Of a stretch of DNA of 64,000 nt, positions 45,145 to 53,846 are shown piece by piece. Position numbers and translations under genes: made by a program. The stretch lies in assembly GCF_029639405.1 (NCBI RefSeq), contig NZ_CP121274.1, positions 2,480,001 through 2,544,000 of the forward strand, read 5' to 3'. The DNA is from Microbacterium proteolyticum (GTDB lineage Bacteria; Actinomycetota; Actinomycetes; Actinomycetales; Microbacteriaceae). Positions within the stretch are counted from its first letter, which is position 1. Each line of letters begins with the position of its first letter. The notes under the pieces were generated by a model that was given only the letters and a program-made list of their open reading frames with translations, searched no databases and was not told the DNA's origin.

Positions 45145-46353
45145 ATGCCACCCGTCCCGACGATCGACGCGGCGCCGCGCCTGCTGCCGTCGGTCCCGCG
45201 GTGGGTTCGCGACGTGGTCGCCGCGGTGCTCGTGATCGTGCCGGTCTTCGCTCCCGTGCCGTTCCCCGAGCTGCGCCCGTCGAGTCCGCTCGTGTACGTC
45301 CTCGCGATCCTGCCCGCGGTGGTCCTTCCGTTCCGTCGGCGCTGGCCGCGTTCGGCGCTCGTGGTGTGCATCGGGCTCTACATCGCGGCCCTCGCCCTCG
45401 GCACGCTCGCGCCCGGGGCCGCCCTCGCCGTCGTCATCGCCGCGTACGGCGTTCCCGACCGGCTGGACCGCCGCGCGGCGGCGCCCGTGAGCATCGCCGC
45501 GGTCGCATTCGTCGTCGGCGCGAGCATCGTCGTCGAACTCACGACGGGCATGGACACCCGGTTCCTCCAGATCGGGCTCTCCGTCGCGCTCGCCGGGGCG
45601 CTGGGGGATGCCACCCGCTCGCGCCGCGCCTACGTCCTCGCCGTGATCGAGCGCGCCCGCCGTGCGGAACAGACGCGGGAGGCCGAGGCGAGTCGCCGGG
45701 TCACCGAGGAGCGGCTGCGCATCGCCCGCGACCTCCACGACGCGGTGGCGCATCAGATCTCGGTCATCAGCCTCAACGCGGGGGTCGCCTCGTCGGCTCT
45801 CGAGACGCGGCCCGACCGGGCCCGCGAGGCGCTCGCCACGATCCGCACCGCGTCGCGCGAGGTCCTGGGGGAGATCGGTTCGATGCTGACGATCCTGCGC
45901 ACGCCCGACGAGGGAGGGATCCGCGAGCAGCCCGGGCTGGCGCGTCTGGCGGACGTCGTGGAGTCGGTCCGCGTCGCCGGATGGGACGTCGTCGTCCGGG
46001 ACGAGAGGGACGCGGAGCCGGTGCCGCTCGGCGTCGACATCGTGGCATACCGCGTGGTGCAGGAGGGGCTGACCAACGCCCTCAAGCACGGGACCTCCCG
46101 GCGCGTCCATGTGCTGCTGAGGCGCGACGGTGACGCGCTCGAGGTGGTCGTCACCAACCCCCTCGATCACGTGCCCGCCGACCCCGAGCTGCCGCCGTCG
46201 GGCTTCGGTCTGGTCGGCCTGCGCGAGCGGGTGGATTCCGTGGGCGGTGTCCTCGAGGCCGGTCCCGCCCCGGGCGGCTTCCGGCTCGCCGCGCGGCTTC
46301 CGCTCGCGCCCCCGGCGGCCGGTGCCCGCCCCGCCTCCGGAGGTGTCGCGTGA
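45145..46353 (+). CDS. Sensor histidine kinase, NarL-partner type
   Basis: The 402-residue kinase has several membrane helices in the first 150 residues, then a coiled DHp helix with the phospho-accepting His in ARDLHDAVAHQISVISL (HisKA_3 type), and a HATPase end (EGLTNALKHG, GFGLVGLRERV). The start is ATG 45145. It is coupled to the response regulator gene and divergent from the MacB-type exporter, which is the probable target. Confidence 0.88.
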   Translation: MPPVPTIDAAPRLLPSVPRWVRDVVAAVLVIVPVFAPVPFPELRPSSPLVYVLAILPAVVLPFRRRWPRSALVVCIGLYIAALALGTLAPGAALAVVIAAYGVPDRLDRRAAAPVSIAAVAFVVGASIVVELTTGMDTRFLQIGLSVALAGALGDATRSRRAYVLAVIERARRAEQTREAEASRRVTEERLRIARDLHDAVAHQISVISLNAGVASSALETRPDRAREALATIRTASREVLGEIGSMLTILRTPDEGGIREQPGLARLADVVESVRVAGWDVVVRDERDAEPVPLGVDIVAYRVVQEGLTNALKHGTSRRVHVLLRRDGDALEVVVTNPLDHVPADPELPPSGFGLVGLRERVDSVGGVLEAGPAPGGFRLAARLPLAPPAAGARPASGGVA

Positions 46354-47015
46354 CCACGGTGCTCGTCGTCGACGACCAGGCCCTCATCCGGTCGGCGGTG
46401 CGCGACCTCCTCGACGCGGCGCCCGGCGTCGAGGTCGTCGGGGAAGCCGCGGACGGCGAGGCGGCCGTCGACCTCGCCCGCACCCTCCGCCCCGACGTCG
46501 TCGTGTGCGACATCCGGATGCCACGGATGGACGGCATCGAGGCGACCGGGCTCATCTGCGGCGACCCGGCACTGGGCGACACCCGTGTGCTCATCCTCAC
46601 GACGTTCGAGGAGGACGACTACGTCGTCGCGGCGCTCCGCGCGGGGGCGAGCGGCTTCATCGGCAAGGGCGCCGAGCCCGACGACATCGTGCAGGCCGTG
46701 CGCGCCGTGCACGACGGCGGCGCGCTCCTGTCGCCGGCGGCCACACGCGCGATGATTGAGAAGTACGTGCGGGGAGCGGCATCCGATCCTCCGCGTCCGT
46801 CGCCGGCCCTCGACGTCCTCACCGACCGGGAGCGCGAGGTGCTCCGGCTCGTCGGCCGCGGGCGCTCCAACGACGAGATCGCGGGGGATCTGTTCATCTC
46901 CCCGCACACCGCGAAGACGCACGTGAAGAACACCATGATCAAGCTCGGCGCGCACGACCGGGCGCAGCTCGTGATCGCGGCCTACGAGAGCGGACTGGTG
47001 CAGCCGGGGCGGTGA
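46350..47015 (+). CDS. Response regulator, NarL/LuxR type
   Basis: The 221-residue regulator has the receiver domain with phospho-accepting Asp in VVVCDIRMPRMDG and a C-terminal LuxR HTH (LTDREREVLRLVGRGRSNDE). GTG 46350 overlaps the kinase stop. It is the output partner of the kinase before it. Confidence 0.9.
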   Translation: MTTVLVVDDQALIRSAVRDLLDAAPGVEVVGEAADGEAAVDLARTLRPDVVVCDIRMPRMDGIEATGLICGDPALGDTRVLILTTFEEDDYVVAALRAGASGFIGKGAEPDDIVQAVRAVHDGGALLSPAATRAMIEKYVRGAASDPPRPSPALDVLTDREREVLRLVGRGRSNDEIAGDLFISPHTAKTHVKNTMIKLGAHDRAQLVIAAYESGLVQPGR

Positions 47016-47048
47016 GCCTGCGGCCACCGCCCCGGGCCGCCCCGCGGC

Positions 47049-48251
47049 TCAGCGGTGAACCGGCTGAGCCGCGGCGACGGCGAGCGGGTCGGACGCCTCG
47101 GTCGTGGAGCGCCGCAGCCGCACGACGGCGGCGCCGAGCACGACGATGGCGGCCGCGGTGATGCCCGCACCGATCCACAGCGGGGACGTGTACCCGAGAC
47201 CCGCCGCGATCCCGATGCCGCCGGCCCAGGCTCCCAGCGCGTTGCCGACGTTGAAGGCGCCGATGTTGGCGCCCGAGGCGAGCGTCGGCGCCGAGCCGGC
47301 GTAGACCATCGTGCGGCTCTGCAGCGCGGGGACCGTCGCGAAGCCGAACCCGCCCATGAGGAACAGGGCGACGATCGTGGCGATGCCCGAGGTCGCGAGC
47401 GCCGCGAAGGCCACGAGGACTATGAAGAGCACCGACACCGCGACGAGCAGCGTGCCGTCGATCGAGCGGTCCGCGAGGCGACCGCCGACGGCGTTGCCGA
47501 TGACGAGACCGATCCCGAACAGCACGAGCAGCCACGGCACCGCCCCGCTGTCGAAGCCGCTGACCTCCGTCAGCGTGTAGGCGATGTAGGTGAATCCGCC
47601 GAACATCCCGCCGTACGCCAGAACGGTCACCACCAGCGACACCCACACCTGCCCCGAGCGGAACGCCCGCAGCTCGTGGCGGAGGCGCACCGCGGCATCC
47701 GGCCGGGGGAGCTTCGGGACGAGCGTCAGGATGCCGATGAACGCCAGGATGCCGATCCCGGCGATGACCCAGAACGTCGAACGCCACCCGAACTGCTGAC
47801 CGAGGAAGGTGCCGAAGGGCACGCCGAAGACGTTGGCCGCGGTGAGGCCGGTGAACATCAGGGCGATCGCACCCGCCTTCTTCTCGGGCGCGACGAGGCC
47901 GGCGGCCACGACGGCGCCGATACCGAAGAACGCCCCGTGGCAGAGCGCCGCGATGACGCGACCGATCATCGCGATGCCGTAGTCGGGAGCGAGCGCCGTG
48001 AGCGCGTTGCCCAGGATGAACAGCACGATCAGCCCCAGGAGCACGGGCTTGCGGGGGAGGCGGGTGGTCGCCGCGGTGAGTCCGAGCGCGCCCACCACGA
48101 CGCTCAGGGCGTAGCCGGAGATGAGCCACCCGGCGGCCGACTCGGACACGGCGAAGTCCGTCGCGACCTCCGGGAGCAGACCCATGATGACGAACTCCGT
48201 GAGTCCGATACCGAACGCGCCGACGGCGAGGGCGATGAGTCCTAGGGGCAT
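47049..48251 (-). CDS. MFS transporter, sugar/arabinose efflux-like (AraJ/SotB group)
   Basis: The 400-residue protein has 12 predicted membrane helices and TEFVIMGLLPEVATDFAVSE, typical of the AraJ/SotB drug or sugar efflux group. Start ATG 48251 has AGGAG before it; the frame is open further without transporter sequence. The divergent MarR gene probably represses it. Confidence 0.85.
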   Translation of the reverse strand: MPLGLIALAVGAFGIGLTEFVIMGLLPEVATDFAVSESAAGWLISGYALSVVVGALGLTAATTRLPRKPVLLGLIVLFILGNALTALAPDYGIAMIGRVIAALCHGAFFGIGAVVAAGLVAPEKKAGAIALMFTGLTAANVFGVPFGTFLGQQFGWRSTFWVIAGIGILAFIGILTLVPKLPRPDAAVRLRHELRAFRSGQVWVSLVVTVLAYGGMFGGFTYIAYTLTEVSGFDSGAVPWLLVLFGIGLVIGNAVGGRLADRSIDGTLLVAVSVLFIVLVAFAALATSGIATIVALFLMGGFGFATVPALQSRTMVYAGSAPTLASGANIGAFNVGNALGAWAGGIGIAAGLGYTSPLWIGAGITAAAIVVLGAAVVRLRRSTTEASDPLAVAAAQPVHR

Positions 48252-48293
48252 GAGGGGTCTCCTGATACACTCGAAGTAGTTGCAGACGCGCTC

Positions 48294-48313
48294 TTTTGCA
48301 GCGCTGGGCAAAA
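48294..48313. promoter_or_regulatory. Possible MarR operator
   Basis: Imperfect inverted repeat TTTTGC (48294-48299) and GCAAAA (48308-48313) with an 8-base spacer, in the 115-base AT-richer gap between the divergent MFS and MarR genes. Confidence 0.45.
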
Positions 48314-48366
48314 TGATTGCACACGCAAGTAAAGCGCGCAAGCAAGTATCGAGGAGGAGTGCGCCC

Positions 48367-48813
48367 ATGGGCATCGCTGATGACGCCGTCGAGATCCGTG
48401 CGCGCGGCTGGCGCACGCTGGCGGCCCTCCACGGACTCATCGAGGCCGAACTCGAGCGCGCGCTCGGCGTCGTCGAGCTGTCGGTCGTCGAGTACACGGT
48501 GCTGGACGCGCTCGACCGGCAAGACGGCTGGCACATGCGCATGCAGCAGCTCGCGCGGGCGGCGGCACTCAGCCCCAGCGCGACCACGCGACTGGTGAAC
48601 CGCCTCGAAGACCGAGGACTCCTGACCCGCGTGCTGTGCGCCGACGACCGACGCGGGATCTACACCGAGCTCACCCCGGCCGGCCGCTCACTGTACGAGC
48701 GCGCGCGACCCGTCCACGACGAGGCGCTGGAGCGCGTGCTGGCGGACGCCGGGACGCAGCCGGAGCTCGCCCCGGTCGTCGACGCTCTCCACGGGGTCGC
48801 GCTTCCGGCGTGA
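48367..48813 (+). CDS. MarR-family regulator of the adjacent MFS pump
   Basis: The 148-residue winged-helix protein has MRMQQLARAAALSPSATTRLVNRLEDRGLLTR and DDRRGIYTELTPAGR in the wing. The start is ATG 48367 with GAGGAG upstream. It is divergent from the MFS gene, which it probably represses. Confidence 0.82.
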   Translation: MGIADDAVEIRARGWRTLAALHGLIEAELERALGVVELSVVEYTVLDALDRQDGWHMRMQQLARAAALSPSATTRLVNRLEDRGLLTRVLCADDRRGIYTELTPAGRSLYERARPVHDEALERVLADAGTQPELAPVVDALHGVALPA

Positions 48814-48838
48814 GTCGCCCGGCCGTCACCGTCCGCCG

Positions 48839-49066
48839 TCAGACGATGCCGCCGATCATGGCATCCCGTCGCAGCTGCGCGTGCGTGGCGTGGAACTTCC
48901 CGTCGGGGGTCCACCACGCCTCGTGCCCGGCGGCATCGGGATGCTGCTCGACGACCGCCGGCCAGTGGGCCTTGATGTCCTTGAGGTAATAGCGGATCTC
49001 GCCGCCGATCGTGCGCTTCTCGACCTTGTCCGACGCTTCCAGCTGGTCCTGCGTGGGCTCGCTCAT
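48839..49066 (-). CDS. Small conserved-looking hypothetical protein, 75 aa
   Basis: The protein is soluble and charged (MSEPTQDQLEASDKVEKR, DIKAHWPAVVEQHPDAAGHEAWWTPDG cut by Trp-rich turns). It lies 28 bases upstream of the antiporter stop and is on the same strand but after the end of that gene's neighbour, so it is probably an independent short gene. Function unknown. Confidence 0.55.
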   Translation of the reverse strand: MSEPTQDQLEASDKVEKRTIGGEIRYYLKDIKAHWPAVVEQHPDAAGHEAWWTPDGKFHATHAQLRRDAMIGGIV

Positions 49067-49094
49067 GGCGCCAGCCTAGGGGCGTGCGGCATCC

Positions 49095-50846
49095 TCAGTC
49101 CGTGGCTTTCTCCATGCCGCGCGCACGGATCTCCTCGATGTCGAGATCTGCGAGGATCCGGCGCGCGACCAGATCGTCGATGGTGCCCTCGCGGCGCAGG
49201 CGCAGCAGCACCTCGCGCTTCCGGTCCAGGATCGCCAGGCGCAGTCGCGTGGCCTCGCGGTGCCGGAGCAGGGGCGAGCGCTGCGTCACGTCGATGTCGT
49301 CGCTGACGGCGATCATCTCCAGCTGACCCGCGGGTCGGCGTCCGTCGTCCTCGCCGTCCTCGCCGTCCACCCCGGGCGGGATCGGGCCCATCCGGGACGC
49401 AGTGTCGTCGCCGTCGGCATCCCCGTCGTCGTCCGAGCGGTCGCGCTCCTCGGCGGCCCGCTGACGGGCCACCGCGCGCGCGTTGGCGAGTTCGAGACGC
49501 TCGTAACCCTCCTGGCGGGCCCGGTCCTTCACGACGTCGCTGATGCCGTGCTCGACGGCGAGGTCGTCGAGCGCGAGAAGCGCGGCCCCCGAGATCGCGC
49601 GCTGCGCGAGCTCGAACTCCTCGACCGCCGCGTCGTCGGTCGGGAGTTTCGCCCACTTGATGACGGCCGGCAGCAGCGGGCCCTGCACGAGCAGCGTCAG
49701 GACGATCACTCCGGCGGTGACGAAGACGACCGCGTCGCGCCCGGCGACGGGGGAGCCGTCGGCCGTCGTGAGCGGCACCGACAGCGCGATCGCGAGAGAC
49801 ACCGCCCCGCGGAATCCGGCCACCGTGCTGACCACCCGCGAACGATGTCGCAGCGACCGCGACGAGGACGGCCCCGGGCGCGAGAACGGGGAGAAGAACC
49901 ACTGGAACAGATACCGCACGAGCGCCAGCACGATCCAGGCCGCCACTGTGATGAGCAGCAGCATGCCGATCTCGGAGGGGGAGATCTCGTGCAGCACGAG
50001 TTGGATCTCGAGCCCGATCAGCACGAACAGGGCGCCGTTGAGCAGGTACACGCCGAAGGGCCACGTGGCATCCGCGGCTCGTCGAGACATGGCGGTGGTG
50101 ATTCGCGGGGCGATCCACGCGACGATGAGGCCCGCGAACACGACGGCCAGGACGCCCGACGCGTGGACGATCTCGGCGAGGAGGAACGCGACGAACGGCA
50201 CGAGCGTCAACGTGAGGTTGATCGTGAGCGTCGACTCCATGCGGCGCAGCGCGAGATACGCGAGCGCGGCGACGGCGACACCCGCAGCGGCACCGCCGAC
50301 GTACGACAGCAGCACCATGCCCGTGATCTGCCACGGCGTGATCTGGTCGCCGATGAGGAGCGACACCGCGATCGAGTACAGCACGAGCGCGGTTCCGTCG
50401 TTGGTGAGGCTCTCGGCCTTCAGCTTCATGAACGTGCGCTCGGGGAGCAGGCGTCCGAGGGCCGCGACGGCGGTGGCATCCGGAGGAGCGACCGCCGCGC
50501 CCAGCACGAGCGCGGCTTCCCACGGCACGCCCATCCACGTCGCGACGCCGGCGACGGCGAAGGCGGATGCCACGACCAGGAGCGTGCTCATCGGCACGAT
50601 GTACCGCAGCGAACGGCGCACGGACCGCAGCGACGTCGTCCACGCCTCGCGGAACAGCAGGACGGGGAGGAACAGCAGCAGGACCGTCTCGGGCGGCAGC
50701 TCGATCTGCCGCAGTTCCGGTATGAATCCGAGGGCGAGCCCGATCACCAGCAGGACCAGCGGCGTCGCGACGCGCAGGCGTGGGGCCAGCACCGTGCCCA
50801 CGAGCATCGCGAGCCCGAGCAGAACCGTGACTTCGAGTCCTTGCAT
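49095..50846 (-). CDS. Na+/H+ antiporter, CPA1/NhaP type
   Basis: The 583-residue protein has about 12 membrane helices. The ion-binding region is VAPPDATAVAALG and SLTNDGTALVLYS (ND pair), with GFRGAVSLAIAL as a later conserved stretch. A long cytoplasmic tail of about 160 residues follows, with an acidic stretch (RSDDDGDADGDD) and a helical end. It exports Na+ or K+ in exchange for H+. Confidence 0.9.
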   Translation of the reverse strand: MQGLEVTVLLGLAMLVGTVLAPRLRVATPLVLLVIGLALGFIPELRQIELPPETVLLLFLPVLLFREAWTTSLRSVRRSLRYIVPMSTLLVVASAFAVAGVATWMGVPWEAALVLGAAVAPPDATAVAALGRLLPERTFMKLKAESLTNDGTALVLYSIAVSLLIGDQITPWQITGMVLLSYVGGAAAGVAVAALAYLALRRMESTLTINLTLTLVPFVAFLLAEIVHASGVLAVVFAGLIVAWIAPRITTAMSRRAADATWPFGVYLLNGALFVLIGLEIQLVLHEISPSEIGMLLLITVAAWIVLALVRYLFQWFFSPFSRPGPSSSRSLRHRSRVVSTVAGFRGAVSLAIALSVPLTTADGSPVAGRDAVVFVTAGVIVLTLLVQGPLLPAVIKWAKLPTDDAAVEEFELAQRAISGAALLALDDLAVEHGISDVVKDRARQEGYERLELANARAVARQRAAEERDRSDDDGDADGDDTASRMGPIPPGVDGEDGEDDGRRPAGQLEMIAVSDDIDVTQRSPLLRHREATRLRLAILDRKREVLLRLRREGTIDDLVARRILADLDIEEIRARGMEKATD

Positions 50847-50980
50847 CCCCAGCCGCCTTCCACCGTGCCCTCAGCACACAGCGTAGAGAGCGGTCACAGA
50901 ATTCCCGAGGCCGCGTTCGCTGTCGGCGTGCGGCGAGCGGGTGCGGTCCGGGCGCCCTCCGCGTGGCGGCACGGGACGCC

Positions 50981-51138
50981 GAGGCCGAGCGAGCGCCGCG
51001 GTCAGGCGCGGCGCGACGGGCGCATGGCCCGCTCGGCGGCGGCGATCGCGACGCGTTCGGGGAGCACGGCGGCCAGGCGCGACGAGAACGCGTTCGCTGC
51101 GCCGTCGATGACGGTGGGTCGGCCGCGTCGGAGGCCGC
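50981..51138 (-). pseudogene. Duplicated 3' end of the SDR gene (fragment)
   Basis: A 158-base copy of 51780-51937, offset exactly 799 bases with no indels and about 7 mismatches by eye (4 of them in the last 30 bases). On the minus strand it encodes the final 43 or so residues of the SDR (TVIDGAANAFSSRLAAVLPE, then the ERAMRPSRRA end and its stop at 51002-51004). It has no start and is a remnant. The unrelated gene at 51255 lies between the two copies. Confidence 0.85.
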
Positions 51139-51254
51139 TTTCCGGTCAGCCGTCAGCCCGTTATCCAGGGCACGGTGAAGGACCGTCTAGCGGAGGTGGC
51201 TGGACCGCCGTGAGACCTCCCGAACCGAAGAGATGTGATGGGTACGCTCGCGTC

Positions 51255-51704
51255 ATGGGTGCCCCATTCTTCGACGGCCGACAACACGCAAGCGCTCCAC
51301 CCATCGCGCGGGGCGTAGCGGAGTACGAGCTGGTCGAACCGTCGGATCGACCGGTGAGGCATCTGGCGGGGTATGAACCCTTCATTGCTTTGTTGAATCG
51401 ACGGCAGATCGACGCGATGGAGCTGTCTGGTGACCCGCTCCGTCTGGTGGGAGTGATCCGTCAACTTGCCCCTGATATCGGCTCCTCGACCGAAGTGCGA
51501 CATGCAGCTGCGCTGTTCTTCGGTAATGCATTGGTCGCTGCGCGCGCCGATGCGGGGTGGCGGCAGTATGGCGACAGCTTCCCTAGTGCGGGCGCAGGAC
51601 GCCAGTGGTACGAGGTGGATCGTGTGGTTCAGCTGATCCTGAACGAGAACGACGCGTGGGTGGACACGTTCCAGCTGAACGTAGCTATGTGGCTGGGAGA
51701 CTAG
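51255..51704 (+). CDS. Unknown protein, 149 aa, between the two repeat copies
   Basis: Read from ATG 51255 (MGAPFFDGRQHASAPPIARG). It is soluble, with RHAAALFFGNALVAARADAGWRQYGDSF and VDRVVQLILNENDAWVDTF in the second half. That pattern loosely recalls small actinobacterial immunity-type proteins of unknown function, which I cannot confirm. GC is clearly below the surroundings and the host heptamer is absent, suggesting recent arrival. The minus-strand ORF across it is a shadow. Confidence 0.6.
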   Translation: MGAPFFDGRQHASAPPIARGVAEYELVEPSDRPVRHLAGYEPFIALLNRRQIDAMELSGDPLRLVGVIRQLAPDIGSSTEVRHAAALFFGNALVAARADAGWRQYGDSFPSAGAGRQWYEVDRVVQLILNENDAWVDTFQLNVAMWLGD

Positions 51705-51779
51705 ATCGACCTCGCCCCGCCACTGTCGCAGACAGACCCCCGCCATTCCGCATGCAAAATCACAGCACCGGACGCCCGC

Positions 51780-51937
51780 GAGGCCGAGCGAGCGCCGCGG
51801 TCAGGCGCGACGCGACGGGCGCATCGCCCGCTCGGCGACGGCGATCGCGACGCGTTCGGGGAGCACGGCGGCCAGGCGCGACGAGAACGCGTTCGCTGCG
51901 CCGTCGATGACGGTGGGCGTCCCGCGTCGGAGGCCGC
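51780..51937. repeat. Direct repeat, intact copy (end of the SDR gene)
   Basis: Partner of 50981-51138. It covers 21 bases after the SDR stop and its last 45 or so codons. The two copies enclose 641 bases of foreign-looking DNA. Confidence 0.85.
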
Positions 51938-52592
51938 GCAGCGCGCTGTCCACGACGCCGTCGGGTGTGCGCCGCGGACCGAAGGAGGCGTCGTCGCCCG
52001 CGGTCGCGAAGAACGGCGTCGCGGTCGCGCCGGGGCAGATGGCCACGACGTCGACCCCGGTGCCGCGCGTCTCGCGCCACAGCGCGCGCGAGAACGACAG
52101 GACGTAGGCCTTCGTCGCGCCGTAGACCGACATGTGGGGCAGGGGTTGGAACGCGGCCGTGCTGGCGACGTTGACGACAGCGCCCCGGCGGCGGTCGAGC
52201 ATGCCCGGGAGCAGGAAGGCGGTGAGCTCGGTGAGGCTCGTGACGTTGACGGTGACCTGCGTCGTGATCGAGGCGAGCGGCTGGGTGACGAGATCCCCGT
52301 GGATGCCGAGGCCGGCGTTGTTGATCAGGGCGTCGATCCGCAGGCCCTCGGCGTGCAGTCGCTCGGCGAGGGCCGCGGCAGCTCCCGGCGCGTCCAGATC
52401 GTGGGCGATCGCGACGGCCCGGATGCCGTGCGTCTGCGCGAGATCGTCCGCCAGGGCCGTCAGGGCGTCCGCGCTGCGCGCGACCAGGACGAGGTCTCCG
52501 CCGTCCGCGGCGATCCGTTCGGCGAAGGCGCGTCCGATGCCCGAGGAGGCGCCCGTGACGAGGGTGGTGGTTCCGCGGCCGATGCTGCGCAT
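51801..52592 (-). CDS. Short-chain dehydrogenase/reductase
   Basis: The 263-residue protein has TGASSGIG for NAD(P) binding, NNAGLG, and the catalytic Ser-Tyr-Lys in VASTAAFQPLPHMSVYGATKA. It belongs to the classical SDRs; the substrate cannot be told. The start ATG 52592 is divergent from a TetR gene that probably represses it. Its 3' end exists in a second copy at 50981. Confidence 0.88.
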   Translation of the reverse strand: MRSIGRGTTTLVTGASSGIGRAFAERIAADGGDLVLVARSADALTALADDLAQTHGIRAVAIAHDLDAPGAAAALAERLHAEGLRIDALINNAGLGIHGDLVTQPLASITTQVTVNVTSLTELTAFLLPGMLDRRRGAVVNVASTAAFQPLPHMSVYGATKAYVLSFSRALWRETRGTGVDVVAICPGATATPFFATAGDDASFGPRRTPDGVVDSALRGLRRGTPTVIDGAANAFSSRLAAVLPERVAIAVAERAMRPSRRA

Positions 52593-52617
52593 ACTGTCTC
52601 CTAATTAAACAAACCAG

Positions 52618-52650
52618 TCGGTCTATATAACTTGGAACTATACTGACCGA
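52618..52650. promoter_or_regulatory. Possible TetR operator between the SDR and TetR genes
   Basis: TCGGTC (52618-52623) and GACCGA (52645-52650) form an inverted repeat with a 21-base AT-rich spacer. The right arm ends directly before the tetR ATG, so the transcript of tetR may be leaderless or nearly so, and repressed by its own product. Confidence 0.5.
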
Positions 52651-53322
52651 ATGTCCTCGCGTCCAGACGAAGCCCCCGACGCGCCTCCGCGTCGCGTCGG
52701 GCGCCCCCGAGGGCGCACGTCTCAGGGGGCGGCATCCCGGGACGGGATCATCGACGCCGCCGCAACGGTCTTCGCCCGCCTGGGCTACGACCGCGCCCGC
52801 ATGGCCGACATCGTCGAGGCGAGCGGGCTGTCGAAGGGATCGGTCTACTTCCACTTCGACAGCAAGGAGGCGCTCGCGGTCGCGGTCCTCGCCGCGCGCC
52901 ACGAGCGGTGGGTCACCGACGTGCGGGTCGCGCTGGACTCGGTCGAGCCCGGCGAGCCCCGACTGCGCGCCCTGTTGCCGGCTGTGCTGGCGCTGCACGA
53001 CGGCGACCCGGATGCCTGGGTCATCTCCCGTCTGACCTGGGCCCTCGCCGATCAGGACGAGACGCGCGCGTTCGCGGCCTCGCTCACGCGGCGGTGGATC
53101 GACGTCGTCGCCGAGGTCGTGCGGGACGCCGCGGCGGGTCGGCAGGGTGTCGACGCCGAAGCGGTAGCGACGGTGGTGGTCGGGGGGTTCGACGGACTCA
53201 AGACGACGGCCGCCGTGCTGCACTCCGACGATCCCGCCGCGGCCCACGACGCCCTCGTCGCGGCCGGGCGCGTGTGGGAGCGCATGGTCTTCGATCTCGT
53301 CCTGGGGGCGCAGGGCGACTGA
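52651..53322 (+). CDS. TetR-family regulator of the SDR gene
   Basis: The 223-residue protein has a basic Pro-rich lead (PPRRVGRPRGR) and the HTH ARMADIVEASGLSKGSVYFHFDSKEALAVAVL. ATG 52651 directly follows the inverted repeat. It is divergent from the SDR gene and probably controls it. The ligand is unknown. Confidence 0.82.
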   Translation: MSSRPDEAPDAPPRRVGRPRGRTSQGAASRDGIIDAAATVFARLGYDRARMADIVEASGLSKGSVYFHFDSKEALAVAVLAARHERWVTDVRVALDSVEPGEPRLRALLPAVLALHDGDPDAWVISRLTWALADQDETRAFAASLTRRWIDVVAEVVRDAAAGRQGVDAEAVATVVVGGFDGLKTTAAVLHSDDPAAAHDALVAAGRVWERMVFDLVLGAQGD

Positions 53323-53401
53323 TTCGGCGCGCCCGTCGGTTGAGGCCACGGGGTGGAGAGTGGCTCTTTCGGCGCCTGCGTTCGAGGGTCATTCTGGTCC
53401 A

Positions 53402-53716
53402 ATGAGCCGCGAAACCCGCCACATTGTCGATCCTGAGAGTCCAGTCTCCTTTGATTGGACCCTTACCGAACTGCTGGATTGGATCGCGGCCGCCGACGCG
53501 CGGTGCCACGACGAGCGACTCCTCGGGGCGTTGGATGCCATCGACCGCGCGCTCGCTCCCACGACCGCGCCGACGCCGCCCGCGGTCGTCCTGGTGCGAG
53601 CGCTGGCCCTGCGCGTCGCCGCGGACCCGTCGCTGGGGCGTCGGCGGCTCGGGGATGTCATCGGGCAGCCCGCACCGGCCCCCGCCGAGAGTGCGCGGGC
53701 GCTCGTGGCGGTGTGA
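53402..53716 (+). CDS. Hypothetical protein, 104 aa
   Basis: Read from ATG 53402 (MSRETRHIVDPESPVSFDWT). It is a helical soluble domain (ELLDWIAAADARCHDERLLGALDAIDRAL, PPAVVLVRALALRVAADPSLGRRRLGD), with the host heptamer GGATGCC inside. It lies convergent to jetC and is far too small and dissimilar to be the missing JetD. Function unknown. Confidence 0.5.
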   Translation: MSRETRHIVDPESPVSFDWTLTELLDWIAAADARCHDERLLGALDAIDRALAPTTAPTPPAVVLVRALALRVAADPSLGRRRLGDVIGQPAPAPAESARALVAV

Positions 53717-53738
53717 GGGCACCGACGCACCGTCCGTC

Positions 53739-53790
53739 ATCCGCGCAACCTCAGTCGAGGTACCCCGACCCGGGCTGAGGTTGTGCGGAT
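53739..53790. terminator. Hairpin between convergent gene ends (jetC and 53402)
   Basis: 16-base arms ATCCGCGCAACCTCAG (53739-53754) and CTGAGGTTGTGCGGAT (53775-53790), one G-T mismatch, 20-base loop. It separates jetC from the gene at 53402 and is likely a bidirectional terminator. Confidence 0.65.
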
Positions 53791-53846
53791 CGCGGAGGCT
53801 GCGCGGGCGCTGAACTCCCGCCCGGAAGCTCCGCGCACCCGCGCGG

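Noticed and set aside
51153..51746. 197-codon minus-strand ORF over the insert gene
   Set aside because: No family-like pattern and a mixed composition; the plus-strand ORF has the better start and coding sense.
53402..53716. Gene beside jetC as a possible JetD substitute
   Set aside because: It lies on the opposite strand, has only 104 residues, and shows no nuclease or TOPRIM motif.
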